Origin: Lachnospiraceae bacterium
GTDB lineage: Bacteria > Bacillota > Clostridia > Lachnospirales > Lachnospiraceae
Length of the DNA stretch: 32,073 nucleotides
Reading direction: 5' to 3'
Assembly: GCA_024403235.1 (NCBI GenBank)
Contig: JAKSSF010000030.1
Location: 1-32,073 of the forward strand
Part shown: in pieces, positions 1 through 8,770 of the stretch
Layout of the letters: every line of letters starts with the position of its first letter
How positions within the stretch are numbered: position 1 is the first letter of the stretch
Notes under the pieces: generated by a model
Told to the model about the DNA's origin: nothing
Database searches by the model: none
Seen by the model: the letters and a program-made list of their open reading frames with translations, nothing else
Made by a program: the position numbers and the translations under genes

Positions 1-112
1 CCATAATAGCACTTGGTACAATACCAACCAACACTAACAGCACAAAGATACGAACACGAAGACTTCTTAATATAGATATTTTAGAGATTCGTTCCTTAAT
101 CCACTTCCACAT
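1..112 (-). CDS. Sensor histidine kinase, N-terminal fragment (partial)
   Basis: Only the first ~37 codons lie in the window; the gene runs off the left edge. The peptide begins MWKWIKERISKISILRSLRV and continues into a hydrophobic stretch (RIFVLLVLVGIVPSAIM), a basic juxtamembrane segment followed by a first membrane helix. This is the usual start of a membrane-bound sensor kinase. The ATG lies 7 bp after the stop of the OmpR-family response regulator, the standard layout of a two-component operon. No catalytic domain is visible, so the kinase call rests on the N-terminal pattern and the gene order. A WalK-like kinase is the best guess given its partner. Confidence 0.7.
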   Translation of the reverse strand, partial: MWKWIKERISKISILRSLRVRIFVLLVLVGIVPSAIM

Positions 113-119
113 TCTGCGA

Positions 120-806
120 CTATCCTTTGAAATAGTATCCTACGCCCCATTTTGTCTGTACATACTTAGGATCACTTGGATTTTCTTCCACCTTTTCACG
201 AAGTCGACGAATATGTACATCCACAGTTCTGACATCTCCCGGATAGCTGCTACCCCATACCAGGTTTAACAGTTTTTCACGGCTGTATACTTTATTGGGA
301 TTGGTCAATAACAGCTCTAATACATCAAATTCTTTGGCTGTTAAATTGATTTCTTTATCCGAAATATATACTCTTCTGGAGTCGCAATCCAAACGCATAT
401 TGCGTACTTCAATAATTTTGCTTGCCTCTTGTTCCGCCTTTTTATCCAAACGGCGGAAAATAGCCTTCATTCTGGCTTTTACTTCCAAAATATTAAAGGG
501 CTTCGTAATATAATCATCTGCGCCATATTCCACGCCCAGAATCTTATCCATATCCTCCCCTTTTGCGGTTAACATAATAATAGGCACGGTGGAAAACTCT
601 CGAATCTGCTGACACACTTCAAAGCCATCCATCTTAGGAAGCATCACATCCAGTAAAATGATGTCAAATTCCTGTTGCTTGGCAAGATTAAGTGCTTCCT
701 CACCATCGTATGCTACTGCCACTTCCATACCATCCTGTTCCAAATTGAAGCGGATACCCTTTACAATTAATTTTTCATCATCTACTACTAATACTTTCTT
801 ACCCAT
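120..806 (-). CDS. OmpR/PhoB-family response regulator (WalR-like)
   Basis: A 228-residue two-domain DNA-binding regulator. The receiver domain (residues ~4-115) has the acidic pair D9/D10, phospho-acceptor D53 (LLDVMLPKMDG), T80 and K102 (TKPF). The C-terminal winged helix (~130-227) has the typical RTVDVHIRRLREK recognition segment and a GVGYYF end. Length and sequence resemble the WalR/YycF group, which controls cell-wall homeostasis in Firmicutes, but PhoP- or PhoB-like roles cannot be excluded. It sits 19 bp downstream of the ComEA-like gene and just ahead of the kinase, so the three are probably co-transcribed. A purine-rich GAAAGG lies rather far (about 14 nt) upstream of the ATG. Confidence 0.93.
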   Translation of the reverse strand: MGKKVLVVDDEKLIVKGIRFNLEQDGMEVAVAYDGEEALNLAKQQEFDIILLDVMLPKMDGFEVCQQIREFSTVPIIMLTAKGEDMDKILGVEYGADDYITKPFNILEVKARMKAIFRRLDKKAEQEASKIIEVRNMRLDCDSRRVYISDKEINLTAKEFDVLELLLTNPNKVYSREKLLNLVWGSSYPGDVRTVDVHIRRLREKVEENPSDPKYVQTKWGVGYYFKG

Positions 807-825
807 ATTATTTTATAATGCCTTT

Positions 826-1506
826 CTAATTTCCCACTGTAATATATGCTTCTATTTTCTGAAAGCCGCCTTCCTTGATTCCACTGACCTTCATAATATC
901 CGTTATGGACGAAAAATTGCCGTGTTCCTGCCGATAGGCAATAATGCTATTGGCTTTATTCTCTCCAATCCCAGGCAAGGTACACAAAGTTGCCTTATCT
1001 GCCGTATTGATATTGATTTTTCCGTCAGAAGTTTTTCCCCCGTCTTGTACTGTTTCCGACTGTGTCAAACTCTCTGACGAACCTTTATCTTTTGCAGCTT
1101 CCAGTTCCTCCTTTGTAGGAACCAATATCTGCATCTGATCCTCTAATACCTTTGCCAGATTCCAATACTGGGTTGCGGCTTCTGCGCTAAAGCCACCTGC
1201 TGCCTGAATGGCATCTGCCACCCGGTCCCCCGGTGTCATTTCATACAGGCCTTCTTTCACCACTGCCCCACAGACATGGACATAAATAGGTCCCATTGGA
1301 ACCAGTGTTTCTGTCCCCTGAACTTCTGCCTGTTCCCCATCCGGTGACACAACTTCCTGTCCGGAAAGAAGTTCCTGCTGTACTGCACTTTCTTCCACTT
1401 CTTCCCAGTCTGTTTCCACAGCAAAAGAAGACTTTCCGCACCCCCAAATAAACAACATTGGTAACACCAGGAAAATCTGTCCAAAAATCTTTATTTTTCT
1501 ATTCAT
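826..1506 (-). CDS. ComEA-like SLBB and helix-hairpin-helix lipoprotein
   Basis: A 226-residue exported protein. It has a basic N-terminus, a hydrophobic segment and a possible lipobox ending at C23 (LFIWGC; Trp at -2 is unusual), then an acidic linker. An SLBB domain spans roughly 72-133 (GPIYVHVCGAVVKEGLYEM) and a ComEA-type tandem helix-hairpin-helix spans 163-226 (ININTADKATLCTLPGIG). ComEA proteins bind incoming double-stranded DNA at the membrane during natural transformation. The usual comEC channel gene is not adjacent; a response regulator and kinase follow instead. The ribosome site is poor (AGGAA next to the ATG), so translation may be weak. Confidence 0.87.
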   Translation of the reverse strand: MNRKIKIFGQIFLVLPMLFIWGCGKSSFAVETDWEEVEESAVQQELLSGQEVVSPDGEQAEVQGTETLVPMGPIYVHVCGAVVKEGLYEMTPGDRVADAIQAAGGFSAEAATQYWNLAKVLEDQMQILVPTKEELEAAKDKGSSESLTQSETVQDGGKTSDGKININTADKATLCTLPGIGENKANSIIAYRQEHGNFSSITDIMKVSGIKEGGFQKIEAYITVGN

Positions 1507-1590
1507 TTCCTATTCAAGCTTCCCCGCTTGCGATTCTTTTTTATTCTAGTCGAAACCCAACTGTTTTACAAGATGCTTTCGACGGAATTC

Positions 1591-2022
1591 TTAAGAAAAC
1601 TTGGTACAGAGTACCCCGGAAACAGCCAATAAAATGCCGAAAAATTTCAACCAGGAAAAAGGTTGCTTTTCCACATTCCACCAGCCAAACACTTCTATTA
1701 AATAAGCCATGGTAATTTGGGAAACTACAATCACCATCACTGCCCTTGCAGGTCCCATAGCTTCCATACTTTTGATTACTGTATAAGTAATCACCGCTCC
1801 AATAGCGCCACCCAATAACATATATTTGGGTTCTACCCGAAATACATTCCAAAGAGGCTCTCTTTCCCAAATTCCCCAAGCCACCAAACAGGTACCTAAT
1901 GCGAGGGCTTGCACAAAAGCACTGGCAGCCCATATTCCGGACACTTTCGTCACGCCTGTATTAAAAACACCTTGAATACTCATGCAAACGCCGGATAGAA
2001 TGGCAATCAAAAAACCCACCAT
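1591..2022 (-). CDS. DMT-superfamily transporter, YdcZ (DUF606) type
   Basis: A 143-residue, very hydrophobic protein with about five membrane helices. It starts MVGFLIAILSGVCMSIQGVF, and the pattern of a Gln/Asn-containing first helix, GGAIGAVITYTVIKSMEAMG in the middle and a terminal SWLKFFGILLAVSGVL matches the YdcZ/DUF606 family, small half-size relatives of EamA drug/metabolite transporters. Such proteins usually act as dimers; the substrate is unknown. It lies 84 bp upstream of the ComEA-like gene and could be the first gene of that transcription unit. No obvious partner YdcZ copy is next to it. Confidence 0.85.
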   Translation of the reverse strand: MVGFLIAILSGVCMSIQGVFNTGVTKVSGIWAASAFVQALALGTCLVAWGIWEREPLWNVFRVEPKYMLLGGAIGAVITYTVIKSMEAMGPARAVMVIVVSQITMAYLIEVFGWWNVEKQPFSWLKFFGILLAVSGVLCTKFS

Positions 2023-2070
2023 GATTTTTCTCCTTTTTTCATAAGTCTATCCTGCATATAAGTATTTTAT

Positions 2071-2114
2071 TCCAAACAACAAAACACCCTTCCAGAAAAC
2101 TTCTGAAAAGGTGT
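2071..2114 (-). terminator. Rho-independent terminator after the solute-binding protein gene
   Basis: Read on the minus strand, ACACCTTTTCAGAA pairs (with G-U pairs) with the downstream TTCTGGAAGGGTGT around a short loop and is followed by TTTTGTTGTTT. It lies immediately after the stop codon of the solute-binding protein gene and would end the arg-operon-side transcript. Confidence 0.8.
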
Positions 2115-2124
2115 CTATTCGCTT

Positions 2125-3558
2125 TTAATCGCCAGCTGATTTGGCTGCCTCTATTTCTGCCGCCTCATCCAAATATTCAATTTCAATTTCTTCCTTCGGT
2201 AACTCTATCAGGGTTTCCTCGTAAGGTGTCCCTGTTACCTGAGTCATGATTTGTTCTGAAAGATTCTTCAGTGTTGCACTTACATTGGCCCCGCTCCATA
2301 TCTGGGAAAATGCTATTTCCAACTGCACCCAGAAATTACTGGTAGCCAGCATTTTCGGTAAGGGAACAGAATATTCATATTCCTCCATAAAAGCCTGTAT
2401 TCCTTCTTCCTGATGGGAAACGGTTTTATTGGCCGGAATTTTTCCTGTTTGTTCATACAAAGAATCCGCATTGTCACTTACCAAATATCTGGCAAATCGA
2501 TTTGCATTTTCGATCTGTCTGCTATAGCCATTTATAACAATTCCATTGGTTACAGACATGCTTCTGGTTAACATATCTTCTTTCAAATCCGGAATCATGG
2601 CAAGACCATATTCAAAGTCAAATTCTCCATCTGCTTTTGCCTGCTCCAGTTTTTTCAAAATATCTGTAGTGGCAGTGGTATACACCATCTTTCCTTCCAT
2701 AAACTCCTGAATTACACTGTTGTAAGCTACATCCTTTGCTTCAATAGAGAAAAATTGATTTAGATTTTGATATACCTGCAAGGCCTCTATAGCATCTTTA
2801 TTATAGATACTAATTTCCTCTGTATTATCCCCATTAGGACCACCTACAGTTATATAGTTTCCCACAAAGAAATAATTATAGAAAATATCTGCTACATCCC
2901 ATTTAAACACCGCTTCTACCGCTTCCGGTGCATCATAGTTGTCTGCCACATTTAACAAATCGTCGAAGGTATCCGGAATCAACTCTTCCATTCTTGCGCC
3001 TACTAAAGCAGACACAGCATCCTCTTCTATAGAATCATCCTCCGCCTTAATGGTATCCTCTGTCATTTTTTTCAGATAGGTCTTGTTATATAACAAGGCA
3101 CTAGTTTCAAAATAATAGGGATATGCCATAATATGATCCCTATAGGTTACTGCACGAATGCCGCTTTCCGGAAAAATCGAGTCGTTGACCAAGTTGGTCT
3201 CATCCTCTATGGGGATTGCCAGCCCAGCCAAAGCTGCTTTTTCAATAGAATCATTGCTGACAATATATAAATCCGGACAGGTATCTGTATGCAAGGATGC
3301 CTCGCCGATATTTTCCAGATATTCTACCCCGGATTGCAACACCGGAATAACACGAACATCCGTCTCCTGTTGGAACCGTACAGCAAGACTACTGATATAA
3401 TCTGTTAAATTTTCATCTGTATACCAAATATGCAAGGTATCCTTATTGTCAAACACATTCTGATATTCTCTGGTCTGATCCAAACTGCCTGCATAGGTAA
3501 CACTGCCCAGCATACAAATCACCACAATAGAGGATACAATTCTTTTCCACAAACTCAT
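2125..3558 (-). CDS. Extracellular solute-binding protein, family 1 type (orphan)
   Basis: A 477-residue exported protein. Residues 1-24 form a signal peptide (basic MSLWKR, hydrophobic core, probable cleavage after TYA). C15 is preceded by VVI, which is a poor lipobox. The body has the LHIWYTDENLTDYISSLAVRFQQET opening typical of sugar-type (MalE-like) binding proteins and a YPYYFETSALLYNKTYLKKM hinge region. The C-terminus is Glu-rich. No ABC permease or ATPase gene is nearby. The gene starts 30 bp after argD in the same direction, so it is probably read with the arginine genes. The ligand is unknown; a transporter component or a sensor partner are both possible. Confidence 0.85.
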   Translation of the reverse strand: MSLWKRIVSSIVVICMLGSVTYAGSLDQTREYQNVFDNKDTLHIWYTDENLTDYISSLAVRFQQETDVRVIPVLQSGVEYLENIGEASLHTDTCPDLYIVSNDSIEKAALAGLAIPIEDETNLVNDSIFPESGIRAVTYRDHIMAYPYYFETSALLYNKTYLKKMTEDTIKAEDDSIEEDAVSALVGARMEELIPDTFDDLLNVADNYDAPEAVEAVFKWDVADIFYNYFFVGNYITVGGPNGDNTEEISIYNKDAIEALQVYQNLNQFFSIEAKDVAYNSVIQEFMEGKMVYTTATTDILKKLEQAKADGEFDFEYGLAMIPDLKEDMLTRSMSVTNGIVINGYSRQIENANRFARYLVSDNADSLYEQTGKIPANKTVSHQEEGIQAFMEEYEYSVPLPKMLATSNFWVQLEIAFSQIWSGANVSATLKNLSEQIMTQVTGTPYEETLIELPKEEIEIEYLDEAAEIEAAKSAGD

Positions 3559-3588
3559 ACTATTTACTCAATTCCTAACACTTGTCTT

Positions 3589-4797
3589 TCACGATTTCTC
3601 AGTTTCTAAAATGCACTCTCTTAAGATTGCAATCATGTCATCCACATGTTCCTTTTCAATCACAAGAGGTGGTACAAAACGGATAATATTGGTACCTGCA
3701 TTGATTAAAACAAGGCCATGCTCCAATGCCTTATTCAAAATGGGGCCTACCGGTTTCTTACAAACAACACCTTGCATCAGTCCCACACCTCTGCGCGTTT
3801 CCATACAATCGAATTCTTCCACTAGTTTGTCCAGTTTTTCTTCCAGATACGCACCAATTTCCTGCACATGAGAGAGAATCTGTTCTTTTTCCATGATTTC
3901 GATTACTTTACAGATTGCCATGGTTGCCAAAGGATTTCCACCATAGGTAGTGCCATGATCTCCTGCAACCAAGGACTGTCCTGCTACTTTTTCCGTCATG
4001 AGAAAAGCACCTACCGGCACGCCACAGCCTAAGGCTTTGGCACTGGTCATAATATCCGGTTTTACGCCATCATAAGCTTGCCAGGCAAACATATGACCGG
4101 TACGCCCCATACCGCACTGGATTTCATCTAATAGTAACAAAATGTCCTTTTCATCACAGAGTTTTCGAATTTCCTGTAAAAATGCTGCGTCTGCAGGATA
4201 AATGCCACCTTCTCCCTGTACAGTTTCCAGTAAAATGGCACAGGTTTTCTCATTGATCAGGGCTTTCACACTCTCTAGGTCATTCATCTGGGCAAAACGA
4301 ATATTCCCAATCATGGGCTCAAAGGGTTCTCTGTACTTGGGATTTCCGGTAACAGATAATGCCCCCATGGTTCTTCCATGGAAAGAATGCTCCATAGCAA
4401 TGATTTCATGATCTGTAGAACCATCTTTCAAATAGGCATATTTTCTGGCGGCTTTAATCGCCCCTTCAATCGCTTCTGCACCACTGTTGGTAAAAAATAC
4501 CCGATCCATACCGGATATTTCTGTCAGTTTTTTGGAAGCCTCAATAGCAGGCATATTATAAAAGTAGTTGGAAGTATGCAACAGCTTATCTACCTGACTT
4601 TTCAGTGAATCATTATATTCCTTGTTGCCATAGCCTAAGGCAAATACTGCAATCCCGGCACAAAAGTCCAAATACTTCTTTCCGTTATAGTCATACAAAT
4701 ATACTTGATCCCCTTTTTCAAAAATAATGGGGAACCGATTATAGGTATGGAGAAGATTTTGTTCTGCCTCTTCCATATACTGTTCCATGGTATTCAT
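3589..4797 (-). CDS. argD: Acetylornithine aminotransferase
   Basis: A 402-residue fold-type I PLP enzyme that converts N-acetylglutamate semialdehyde to N-acetylornithine in arginine synthesis. Visible marks are the NSGAEAIEGAIKAARKY phosphate-binding segment (~105-120), SFHGRTMGALSVTG (138-151), LLLDEIQCGMGRTG with D224 contacting PLP nitrogen, and the Schiff-base lysine K254 in MTSAKALGCGVP. Full family length (~400). It follows argB by about 50 bp in the argC-GNAT-argJ-argB-argD order. Related ornithine or succinylornithine transaminases look similar, but the operon fixes the role. Confidence 0.96.
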   Translation of the reverse strand: MNTMEQYMEEAEQNLLHTYNRFPIIFEKGDQVYLYDYNGKKYLDFCAGIAVFALGYGNKEYNDSLKSQVDKLLHTSNYFYNMPAIEASKKLTEISGMDRVFFTNSGAEAIEGAIKAARKYAYLKDGSTDHEIIAMEHSFHGRTMGALSVTGNPKYREPFEPMIGNIRFAQMNDLESVKALINEKTCAILLETVQGEGGIYPADAAFLQEIRKLCDEKDILLLLDEIQCGMGRTGHMFAWQAYDGVKPDIMTSAKALGCGVPVGAFLMTEKVAGQSLVAGDHGTTYGGNPLATMAICKVIEIMEKEQILSHVQEIGAYLEEKLDKLVEEFDCMETRRGVGLMQGVVCKKPVGPILNKALEHGLVLINAGTNIIRFVPPLVIEKEHVDDMIAILRECILETEKS

Positions 4798-4849
4798 AGA
4801 TTTATCCTTTCTTCCTGCTTTTCGTATGCCTTTAGACTCTATCTACCCT

Positions 4850-5731
4850 TTACATATCTTCGTCTCGAATAATAGCAGTCCCAATACCTTGATCTGTAAA
4901 GATTTCCAGTAACAGACAGTGGGGAATTCTACCATCTAAGATATGTACTCTGTTTACCCCATTCTGGATAGCTGAGGTACAGTTATTCAGTTTTGGTAAC
5001 ATACCACCACCGATAAAGCCATCTGCAATCAATTTGTCGGCGTCACTTGCTTTAATTCTGGAAATAAAACTATTCTTGTCATTAATATCCTTATACAAGC
5101 CTTCAATATCAGTTAAAAATACCAGTTTATCAGCACCTACTGCTTTTGCAATGGCACAGGCTGCATCGTCTGCGTTGATGTTATAGGTCTCAAAATTCTC
5201 ATCCAAACCAACCGGTGCCACGATAGGAAGAAAATCCTTTTCCAGCATATCATATAAAATCTTAGGATCTACTTTGGTAATTTCACCTACATAGCCAATG
5301 TCTTTTCCATCGGAATATTTCTTTTCCACAGTCAAAAGACCGCCATCTTTGCCGCTGATTCCCATGGCTTTTACACCCAGCTCCTGCACCAGTGTCACTA
5401 AACTTTTATTGACTTTACCCAAAACCATCTCTGCAATTTCCATGGTTTCTGCATCGGTTACACGAAGTCCATTGACAAATTCTGCTTCCTTGCCAACCTT
5501 TCCAACCCAACGGCTGATTTCCTTTCCCCCACCATGCACAATAATGGGCTTAAAGCCAACTAATTTCAACAATGTAACATCCTGAATCACATTACGCTTT
5601 AATTCCTCATTGCTCATAGCGGATCCACCGTATTTTACCACGATAATTTTACGGTTGAATTTTTGTATATAGGGCAGGGCTTCAATCAAAACCTCTGCTT
5701 TTTTCAATACCTGTTCCATATCTTTATCCAT
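4850..5731 (-). CDS. argB: Acetylglutamate kinase
   Basis: Phosphorylates N-acetylglutamate with ATP, the second step of arginine synthesis. The start is set at the ATG preceded by AGGAGG with a 7-nt spacer, giving 293 residues ([20 protein letters not shown]); a longer in-frame reading would overlap the end of argJ and lacks such a site. VVKYGGSAM and [13 protein letters not shown] are the nucleotide and substrate glycine motifs. [19 protein letters not shown] and [20 protein letters not shown] are further family segments. The N-terminal helix ([20 protein letters not shown]) is the kind that links dimers into the arginine-sensitive hexamer, so feedback inhibition by arginine is likely. Confidence 0.96.
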   Translation of the reverse strand: MDKDMEQVLKKAEVLIEALPYIQKFNRKIIVVKYGGSAMSNEELKRNVIQDVTLLKLVGFKPIIVHGGGKEISRWVGKVGKEAEFVNGLRVTDAETMEIAEMVLGKVNKSLVTLVQELGVKAMGISGKDGGLLTVEKKYSDGKDIGYVGEITKVDPKILYDMLEKDFLPIVAPVGLDENFETYNINADDAACAIAKAVGADKLVFLTDIEGLYKDINDKNSFISRIKASDADKLIADGFIGGGMLPKLNNCTSAIQNGVNRVHILDGRIPHCLLLEIFTDQGIGTAIIRDEDM

Positions 5732-5768
5732 TGTTTTTTCCTCCTGCAAATCCCTTTTCGTAATCCTA

Positions 5769-6992
5769 TTAGGATCTATAATCTGCATTAATTTTGACAT
5801 AGTCATACGTCAAATCACATCCCCAGGCAAGGGCTTCTCCTTGACCCATTTTCATATCTACCAGGATACGCACTTCCGGCTCTGCCAAAATCTTGCTGGC
5901 TTCCTCTTCACTGTAATCCGTAGCCACACCATCCTTAAAAATTTGGATTCTGCCTTCTTTTCCTTCAAAAAACAGTTCCATGTTTTCCGGATCAAACTCC
6001 ACTCCTGCATAACCAAGGGCACAAAGAATTCTGCCCCAGTTTGCATCATGTCCGTAAATAGCGGCCTTAGTAAGAGAAGAACAAATCACAGATTTTGCCA
6101 AAGTTTTTGCATCCTCTTTGCTAGCCGCATGAATAACCTTTGCTTCGATTAAAGCAGTGGCACCTTCTCCGTCTCCTGCCATCATTTTGGATAGGGCTAC
6201 ATTTACAAAATGAAGTGCCTCACAGAAGACTTTGTAATCTTCATTTTTTTCTGTAATAGTAGCATTGCCTGCCATACCATTTGCCAAAAGCAGCAAGGTA
6301 TCATTGGAAGAAGTATCTCCATCCACAGAAACCATATTAAAGGTATCCTTCACATCCTCTCGCAAGGCTTCCTGTAATAAAGATTTCTCAATACTTACAT
6401 CTGTTGTCAAAAAGCCAAGCATAGTACACATATTGGGGTGAATCATGCCGGAGCCTTTACACATACCGCCTAAGGTCACTTCTTTTCTATCTACTGTAAA
6501 AGTTACTGCAACCTGTTTGGATCTGTTATCTGTGGTCATAATGGCCTCTGCTGCCTGGGTGCCCGCTGCTTCGTCACTACCAAGCAATGGCTGTAATTTT
6601 TTTACGCCTGCTGTAATTTTATCAATAGGAAGCTGCATACCGATAACCCCGGTGGACGCCACCAACACAGCATCTTCCGGAATAGAAAGGCAACCTGCTG
6701 CCGCTTGAGCAGTTTCTTTACAATAGGAAAATCCCTGACTGCCGGTACAGGCATTGGCAATACCTGCATTCACCACTACTGCCTGGGCAAAGGGAGACTG
6801 TTCCACAATCTGCTTGTCCCATAAAACACATGCAGCCTTTACTACATTAGAAGTGAAAGTACCTGCCACCTGACAGGGCTTTTCACTATAAATCATAGCC
6901 ATATCTTTTCTGTTTTTGTATTTAATACCGGCTTCTGCACCTGCTGCAAAAAAGCCCTTCGCTGCGGTTACCCCGCCTTTGATTTCTTTCAT
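5769..6992 (-). CDS. argJ: Bifunctional glutamate N-acetyltransferase / amino-acid acetyltransferase
   Basis: Moves the acetyl group from N-acetylornithine to glutamate, making the pathway cyclic; many members also make N-acetylglutamate from acetyl-CoA. The 407-residue precursor self-cleaves ahead of a catalytic Thr, here T190 in [20 protein letters not shown]. The residue before the cut is Cys189, where many homologues have Ala. Other family marks are [13 protein letters not shown] (72-84) and [11 protein letters not shown] (112-122), which form the oxyanion-hole region, and the ending [22 protein letters not shown] lies ahead of the ATG. The gap to the preceding GNAT gene is about 130 bp, wider than elsewhere in the operon. 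Confidence 0.96.
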   Translation of the reverse strand: MKEIKGGVTAAKGFFAAGAEAGIKYKNRKDMAMIYSEKPCQVAGTFTSNVVKAACVLWDKQIVEQSPFAQAVVVNAGIANACTGSQGFSYCKETAQAAAGCLSIPEDAVLVASTGVIGMQLPIDKITAGVKKLQPLLGSDEAAGTQAAEAIMTTDNRSKQVAVTFTVDRKEVTLGGMCKGSGMIHPNMCTMLGFLTTDVSIEKSLLQEALREDVKDTFNMVSVDGDTSSNDTLLLLANGMAGNATITEKNEDYKVFCEALHFVNVALSKMMAGDGEGATALIEAKVIHAASKEDAKTLAKSVICSSLTKAAIYGHDANWGRILCALGYAGVEFDPENMELFFEGKEGRIQIFKDGVATDYSEEEASKILAEPEVRILVDMKMGQGEALAWGCDLTYDYVKINADYRS

Positions 6993-7122
6993 CCTACTCC
7001 TCCATATGCTTCCAAACTACCTATAGATTTGAAAGCATCAATACAGTTTGAAAAATTATCTGCAAACTATTTCATCTTTTAACTCATTGACCTTTTTAGT
7101 CAATTCCATGAATTCTATTGTA

Positions 7123-7578
7123 TTACTGATTAAATCGAACAATATTTTCTGTATTCAAAACAAAATCATAATAGTTTAAATCCAAACGTTGGGTCCAGCC
7201 AATTTTTCTCCAAAAGGCATTGCCAATATCATTCTGTGTAAACGCAATCAATGAAACCTTACTGATTTGTTCCGCTTTTAAGGCATCCATACAATACACT
7301 ACCATTTTGGTCCCAATGCCTTGCTTCCGAAATTCCGGTGCCACGCATACATGATACAAACAGCCTCGTCGTCCATCATGTCCACAAAGAATAGCACCTA
7401 CAATCCTGCCATCCAATACTGCCACTACAGAGGTACTTGGATTTCGTTGTAAAAATCTCTCCACCCCTTCCCTGGAATCATCGATGCTTCGAATGGCAAA
7501 CCCTTTGATGGTCATCCACAGTGCCTTCACACCGTCATAATCTTCAATTGTCATACCACGGATTTCTACTGTATTCAT
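7123..7578 (-). CDS. GNAT-family N-acetyltransferase in the arginine operon
   Basis: A 151-residue single-domain GNAT protein. The acetyl-CoA motif is visible as LYHVCVAPEFRKQGIGTKMV (motif A, Q/RxxGxG/A) followed by the ALKAEQISKVSLIAFTQNDIGNAFWRKIGW segment. It resembles YpeA/RimI-like acyltransferases. The ATG overlaps the argC stop codon (TAATG), so translation is probably coupled to argC. That tight placement suggests a part in arginine synthesis, for example a short N-acetylglutamate synthase priming the cycle run by ArgJ, but the sequence alone does not show the substrate. Confidence 0.88.
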   Translation of the reverse strand: MNTVEIRGMTIEDYDGVKALWMTIKGFAIRSIDDSREGVERFLQRNPSTSVVAVLDGRIVGAILCGHDGRRGCLYHVCVAPEFRKQGIGTKMVVYCMDALKAEQISKVSLIAFTQNDIGNAFWRKIGWTQRLDLNYYDFVLNTENIVRFNQ

Positions 7579-8525
7579 TACAACTGCAATCCCTTATCTT
7601 CTTCACATCCCAGCACAATATTCATACACTGAATAGCTGCACCGGAAGCACCTTTTCCTAAATTATCAAAGCGACTGGTTACTACCACTCGTTCCTCGTT
7701 ACCGGTTACAAATATCTGCAAGCCATCCCAACCGGAACAAGCGTTGGCACCAATAAATCCATTGCTTTCTGCCTCTGCACCAAGAGGCATTACCTGAATA
7801 AACTTTTCTTTCTCATAATGGGCCGCAATAGCTTCCCAAATTTGTTCTACACCAGGCTTTCCATTCATCAGCTCTGTATAGAAAGGTAAGGACACAAACA
7901 TGCCGGAATAAAAATCCGCAATAATGGGAGAAAATAAGGGTTCTTTTGCCAAACCTGCCATCTTCGTCATTTCCTTCAAATGCTTGTGCTGCTGGGAAAG
8001 GGCATATTCTCTGGGAGAATTGAACTCCTGTGGTTTTTCCTCTCCTTCATACACTGCGATAGTCTTTTTTCCTGCACCGGAATACCCGGAAATTGCAAAT
8101 GCAGATACGGGATAGGAATCCGGCAACAATCCTGCTTGTATCAAGGGAGATGCAATGGAAATAAAGCCCGTTGCATAACAGCCCGGCACTGCAATTCGTT
8201 TGGAACCTGCAATAGCTTCTCTCTGTCCTTTTTTCCACTCCGGAAATCCATAGGTCCACCCACTCTCTGTACGATGGGCTGTGGAGGTATCTAAAACTGT
8301 TACATCCGGATTCTCAATCAAGGAAACAGATTCTTTTGCTGCCACATCCGGTAAGCAAAGAAAAGTAATATCGGATTGATTCATCATCTTTTTTCGTTCT
8401 GCAGGATCTTTTCGAAGTTCCGGGTCGATTTTTAATAAGGTAATATCCTCTCTTCCCTCGAATCGTTCATATATTCTTAAACCTGTGGTTCCTTCGGAAC
8501 CATCAATAAAAACCTTTTTTGCCAT
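7578..8525 (-). CDS. argC: N-acetyl-gamma-glutamyl-phosphate reductase (type 2)
   Basis: Reduces N-acetylglutamyl phosphate to the semialdehyde with NADPH. The 315-residue protein begins with a Rossmann motif FIDGSEGTTGLRIYERF, characteristic of the shorter type 2 ArgC group. The catalytic cysteine is C116 in VPGCYATGF. YSGAGKK and the substrate-binding segment around PREYALSQQHKHLKEM follow. It is the first gene of the argC-GNAT-argJ-argB-argD unit, with its own promoter and an operator at the start site. Divergent argG lies 347 bp away. Confidence 0.95.
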   Translation of the reverse strand: MAKKVFIDGSEGTTGLRIYERFEGREDITLLKIDPELRKDPAERKKMMNQSDITFLCLPDVAAKESVSLIENPDVTVLDTSTAHRTESGWTYGFPEWKKGQREAIAGSKRIAVPGCYATGFISIASPLIQAGLLPDSYPVSAFAISGYSGAGKKTIAVYEGEEKPQEFNSPREYALSQQHKHLKEMTKMAGLAKEPLFSPIIADFYSGMFVSLPFYTELMNGKPGVEQIWEAIAAHYEKEKFIQVMPLGAEAESNGFIGANACSGWDGLQIFVTGNEERVVVTSRFDNLGKGASGAAIQCMNIVLGCEEDKGLQL

Positions 8526-8590
8526 TTCTATTCTCCCAAGTACTCTTGCACAATAAAATCTCTATTTTTACGCATAAACATACAGTTTTA

Positions 8591-8619
8591 AGTGTACTCT
8601 TTCTTTTTCATTCAGTCAA
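8591..8619 (-). promoter_or_regulatory. argC: argC promoter
   Basis: On minus, TTGACT (8614-8619) is separated by 17 bp from TACACT (8591-8596), a good vegetative promoter. The predicted start falls at about 8584, the edge of the operator-like element at 8569-8584, where bound repressor would block initiation. Confidence 0.7.
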
Positions 8620-8770
8620 CTTTCAAATAAATATTAATAGGTAGTAACAGGAAAATACTTTTTCTTTCCTTTTCGCATAACTATACATCATTTATACGCA
8701 ATTATCAAGTTTTATTCAACTTTATGCATATTTATACATTAAATATTTTATTTTTATACATAAATACAAG

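Noticed and set aside
5732-5806. Longer argB reading beginning [14 protein letters not shown]
   Set aside because: It overlaps the end of argJ and lacks a ribosome site; the start at 5731 has AGGAGG at good spacing and the family's N-terminal helix.
7068-7121. A 17-codon open frame (MELTKKVNELKDEIVCR) between the GNAT gene and argJ
   Set aside because: No ribosome site precedes it and it is too short to support as a gene without conservation data.
8047-8294. Open frames on both strands within argC
   Set aside because: They are overlapping shadows of argC, whose catalytic motif and start are clear.
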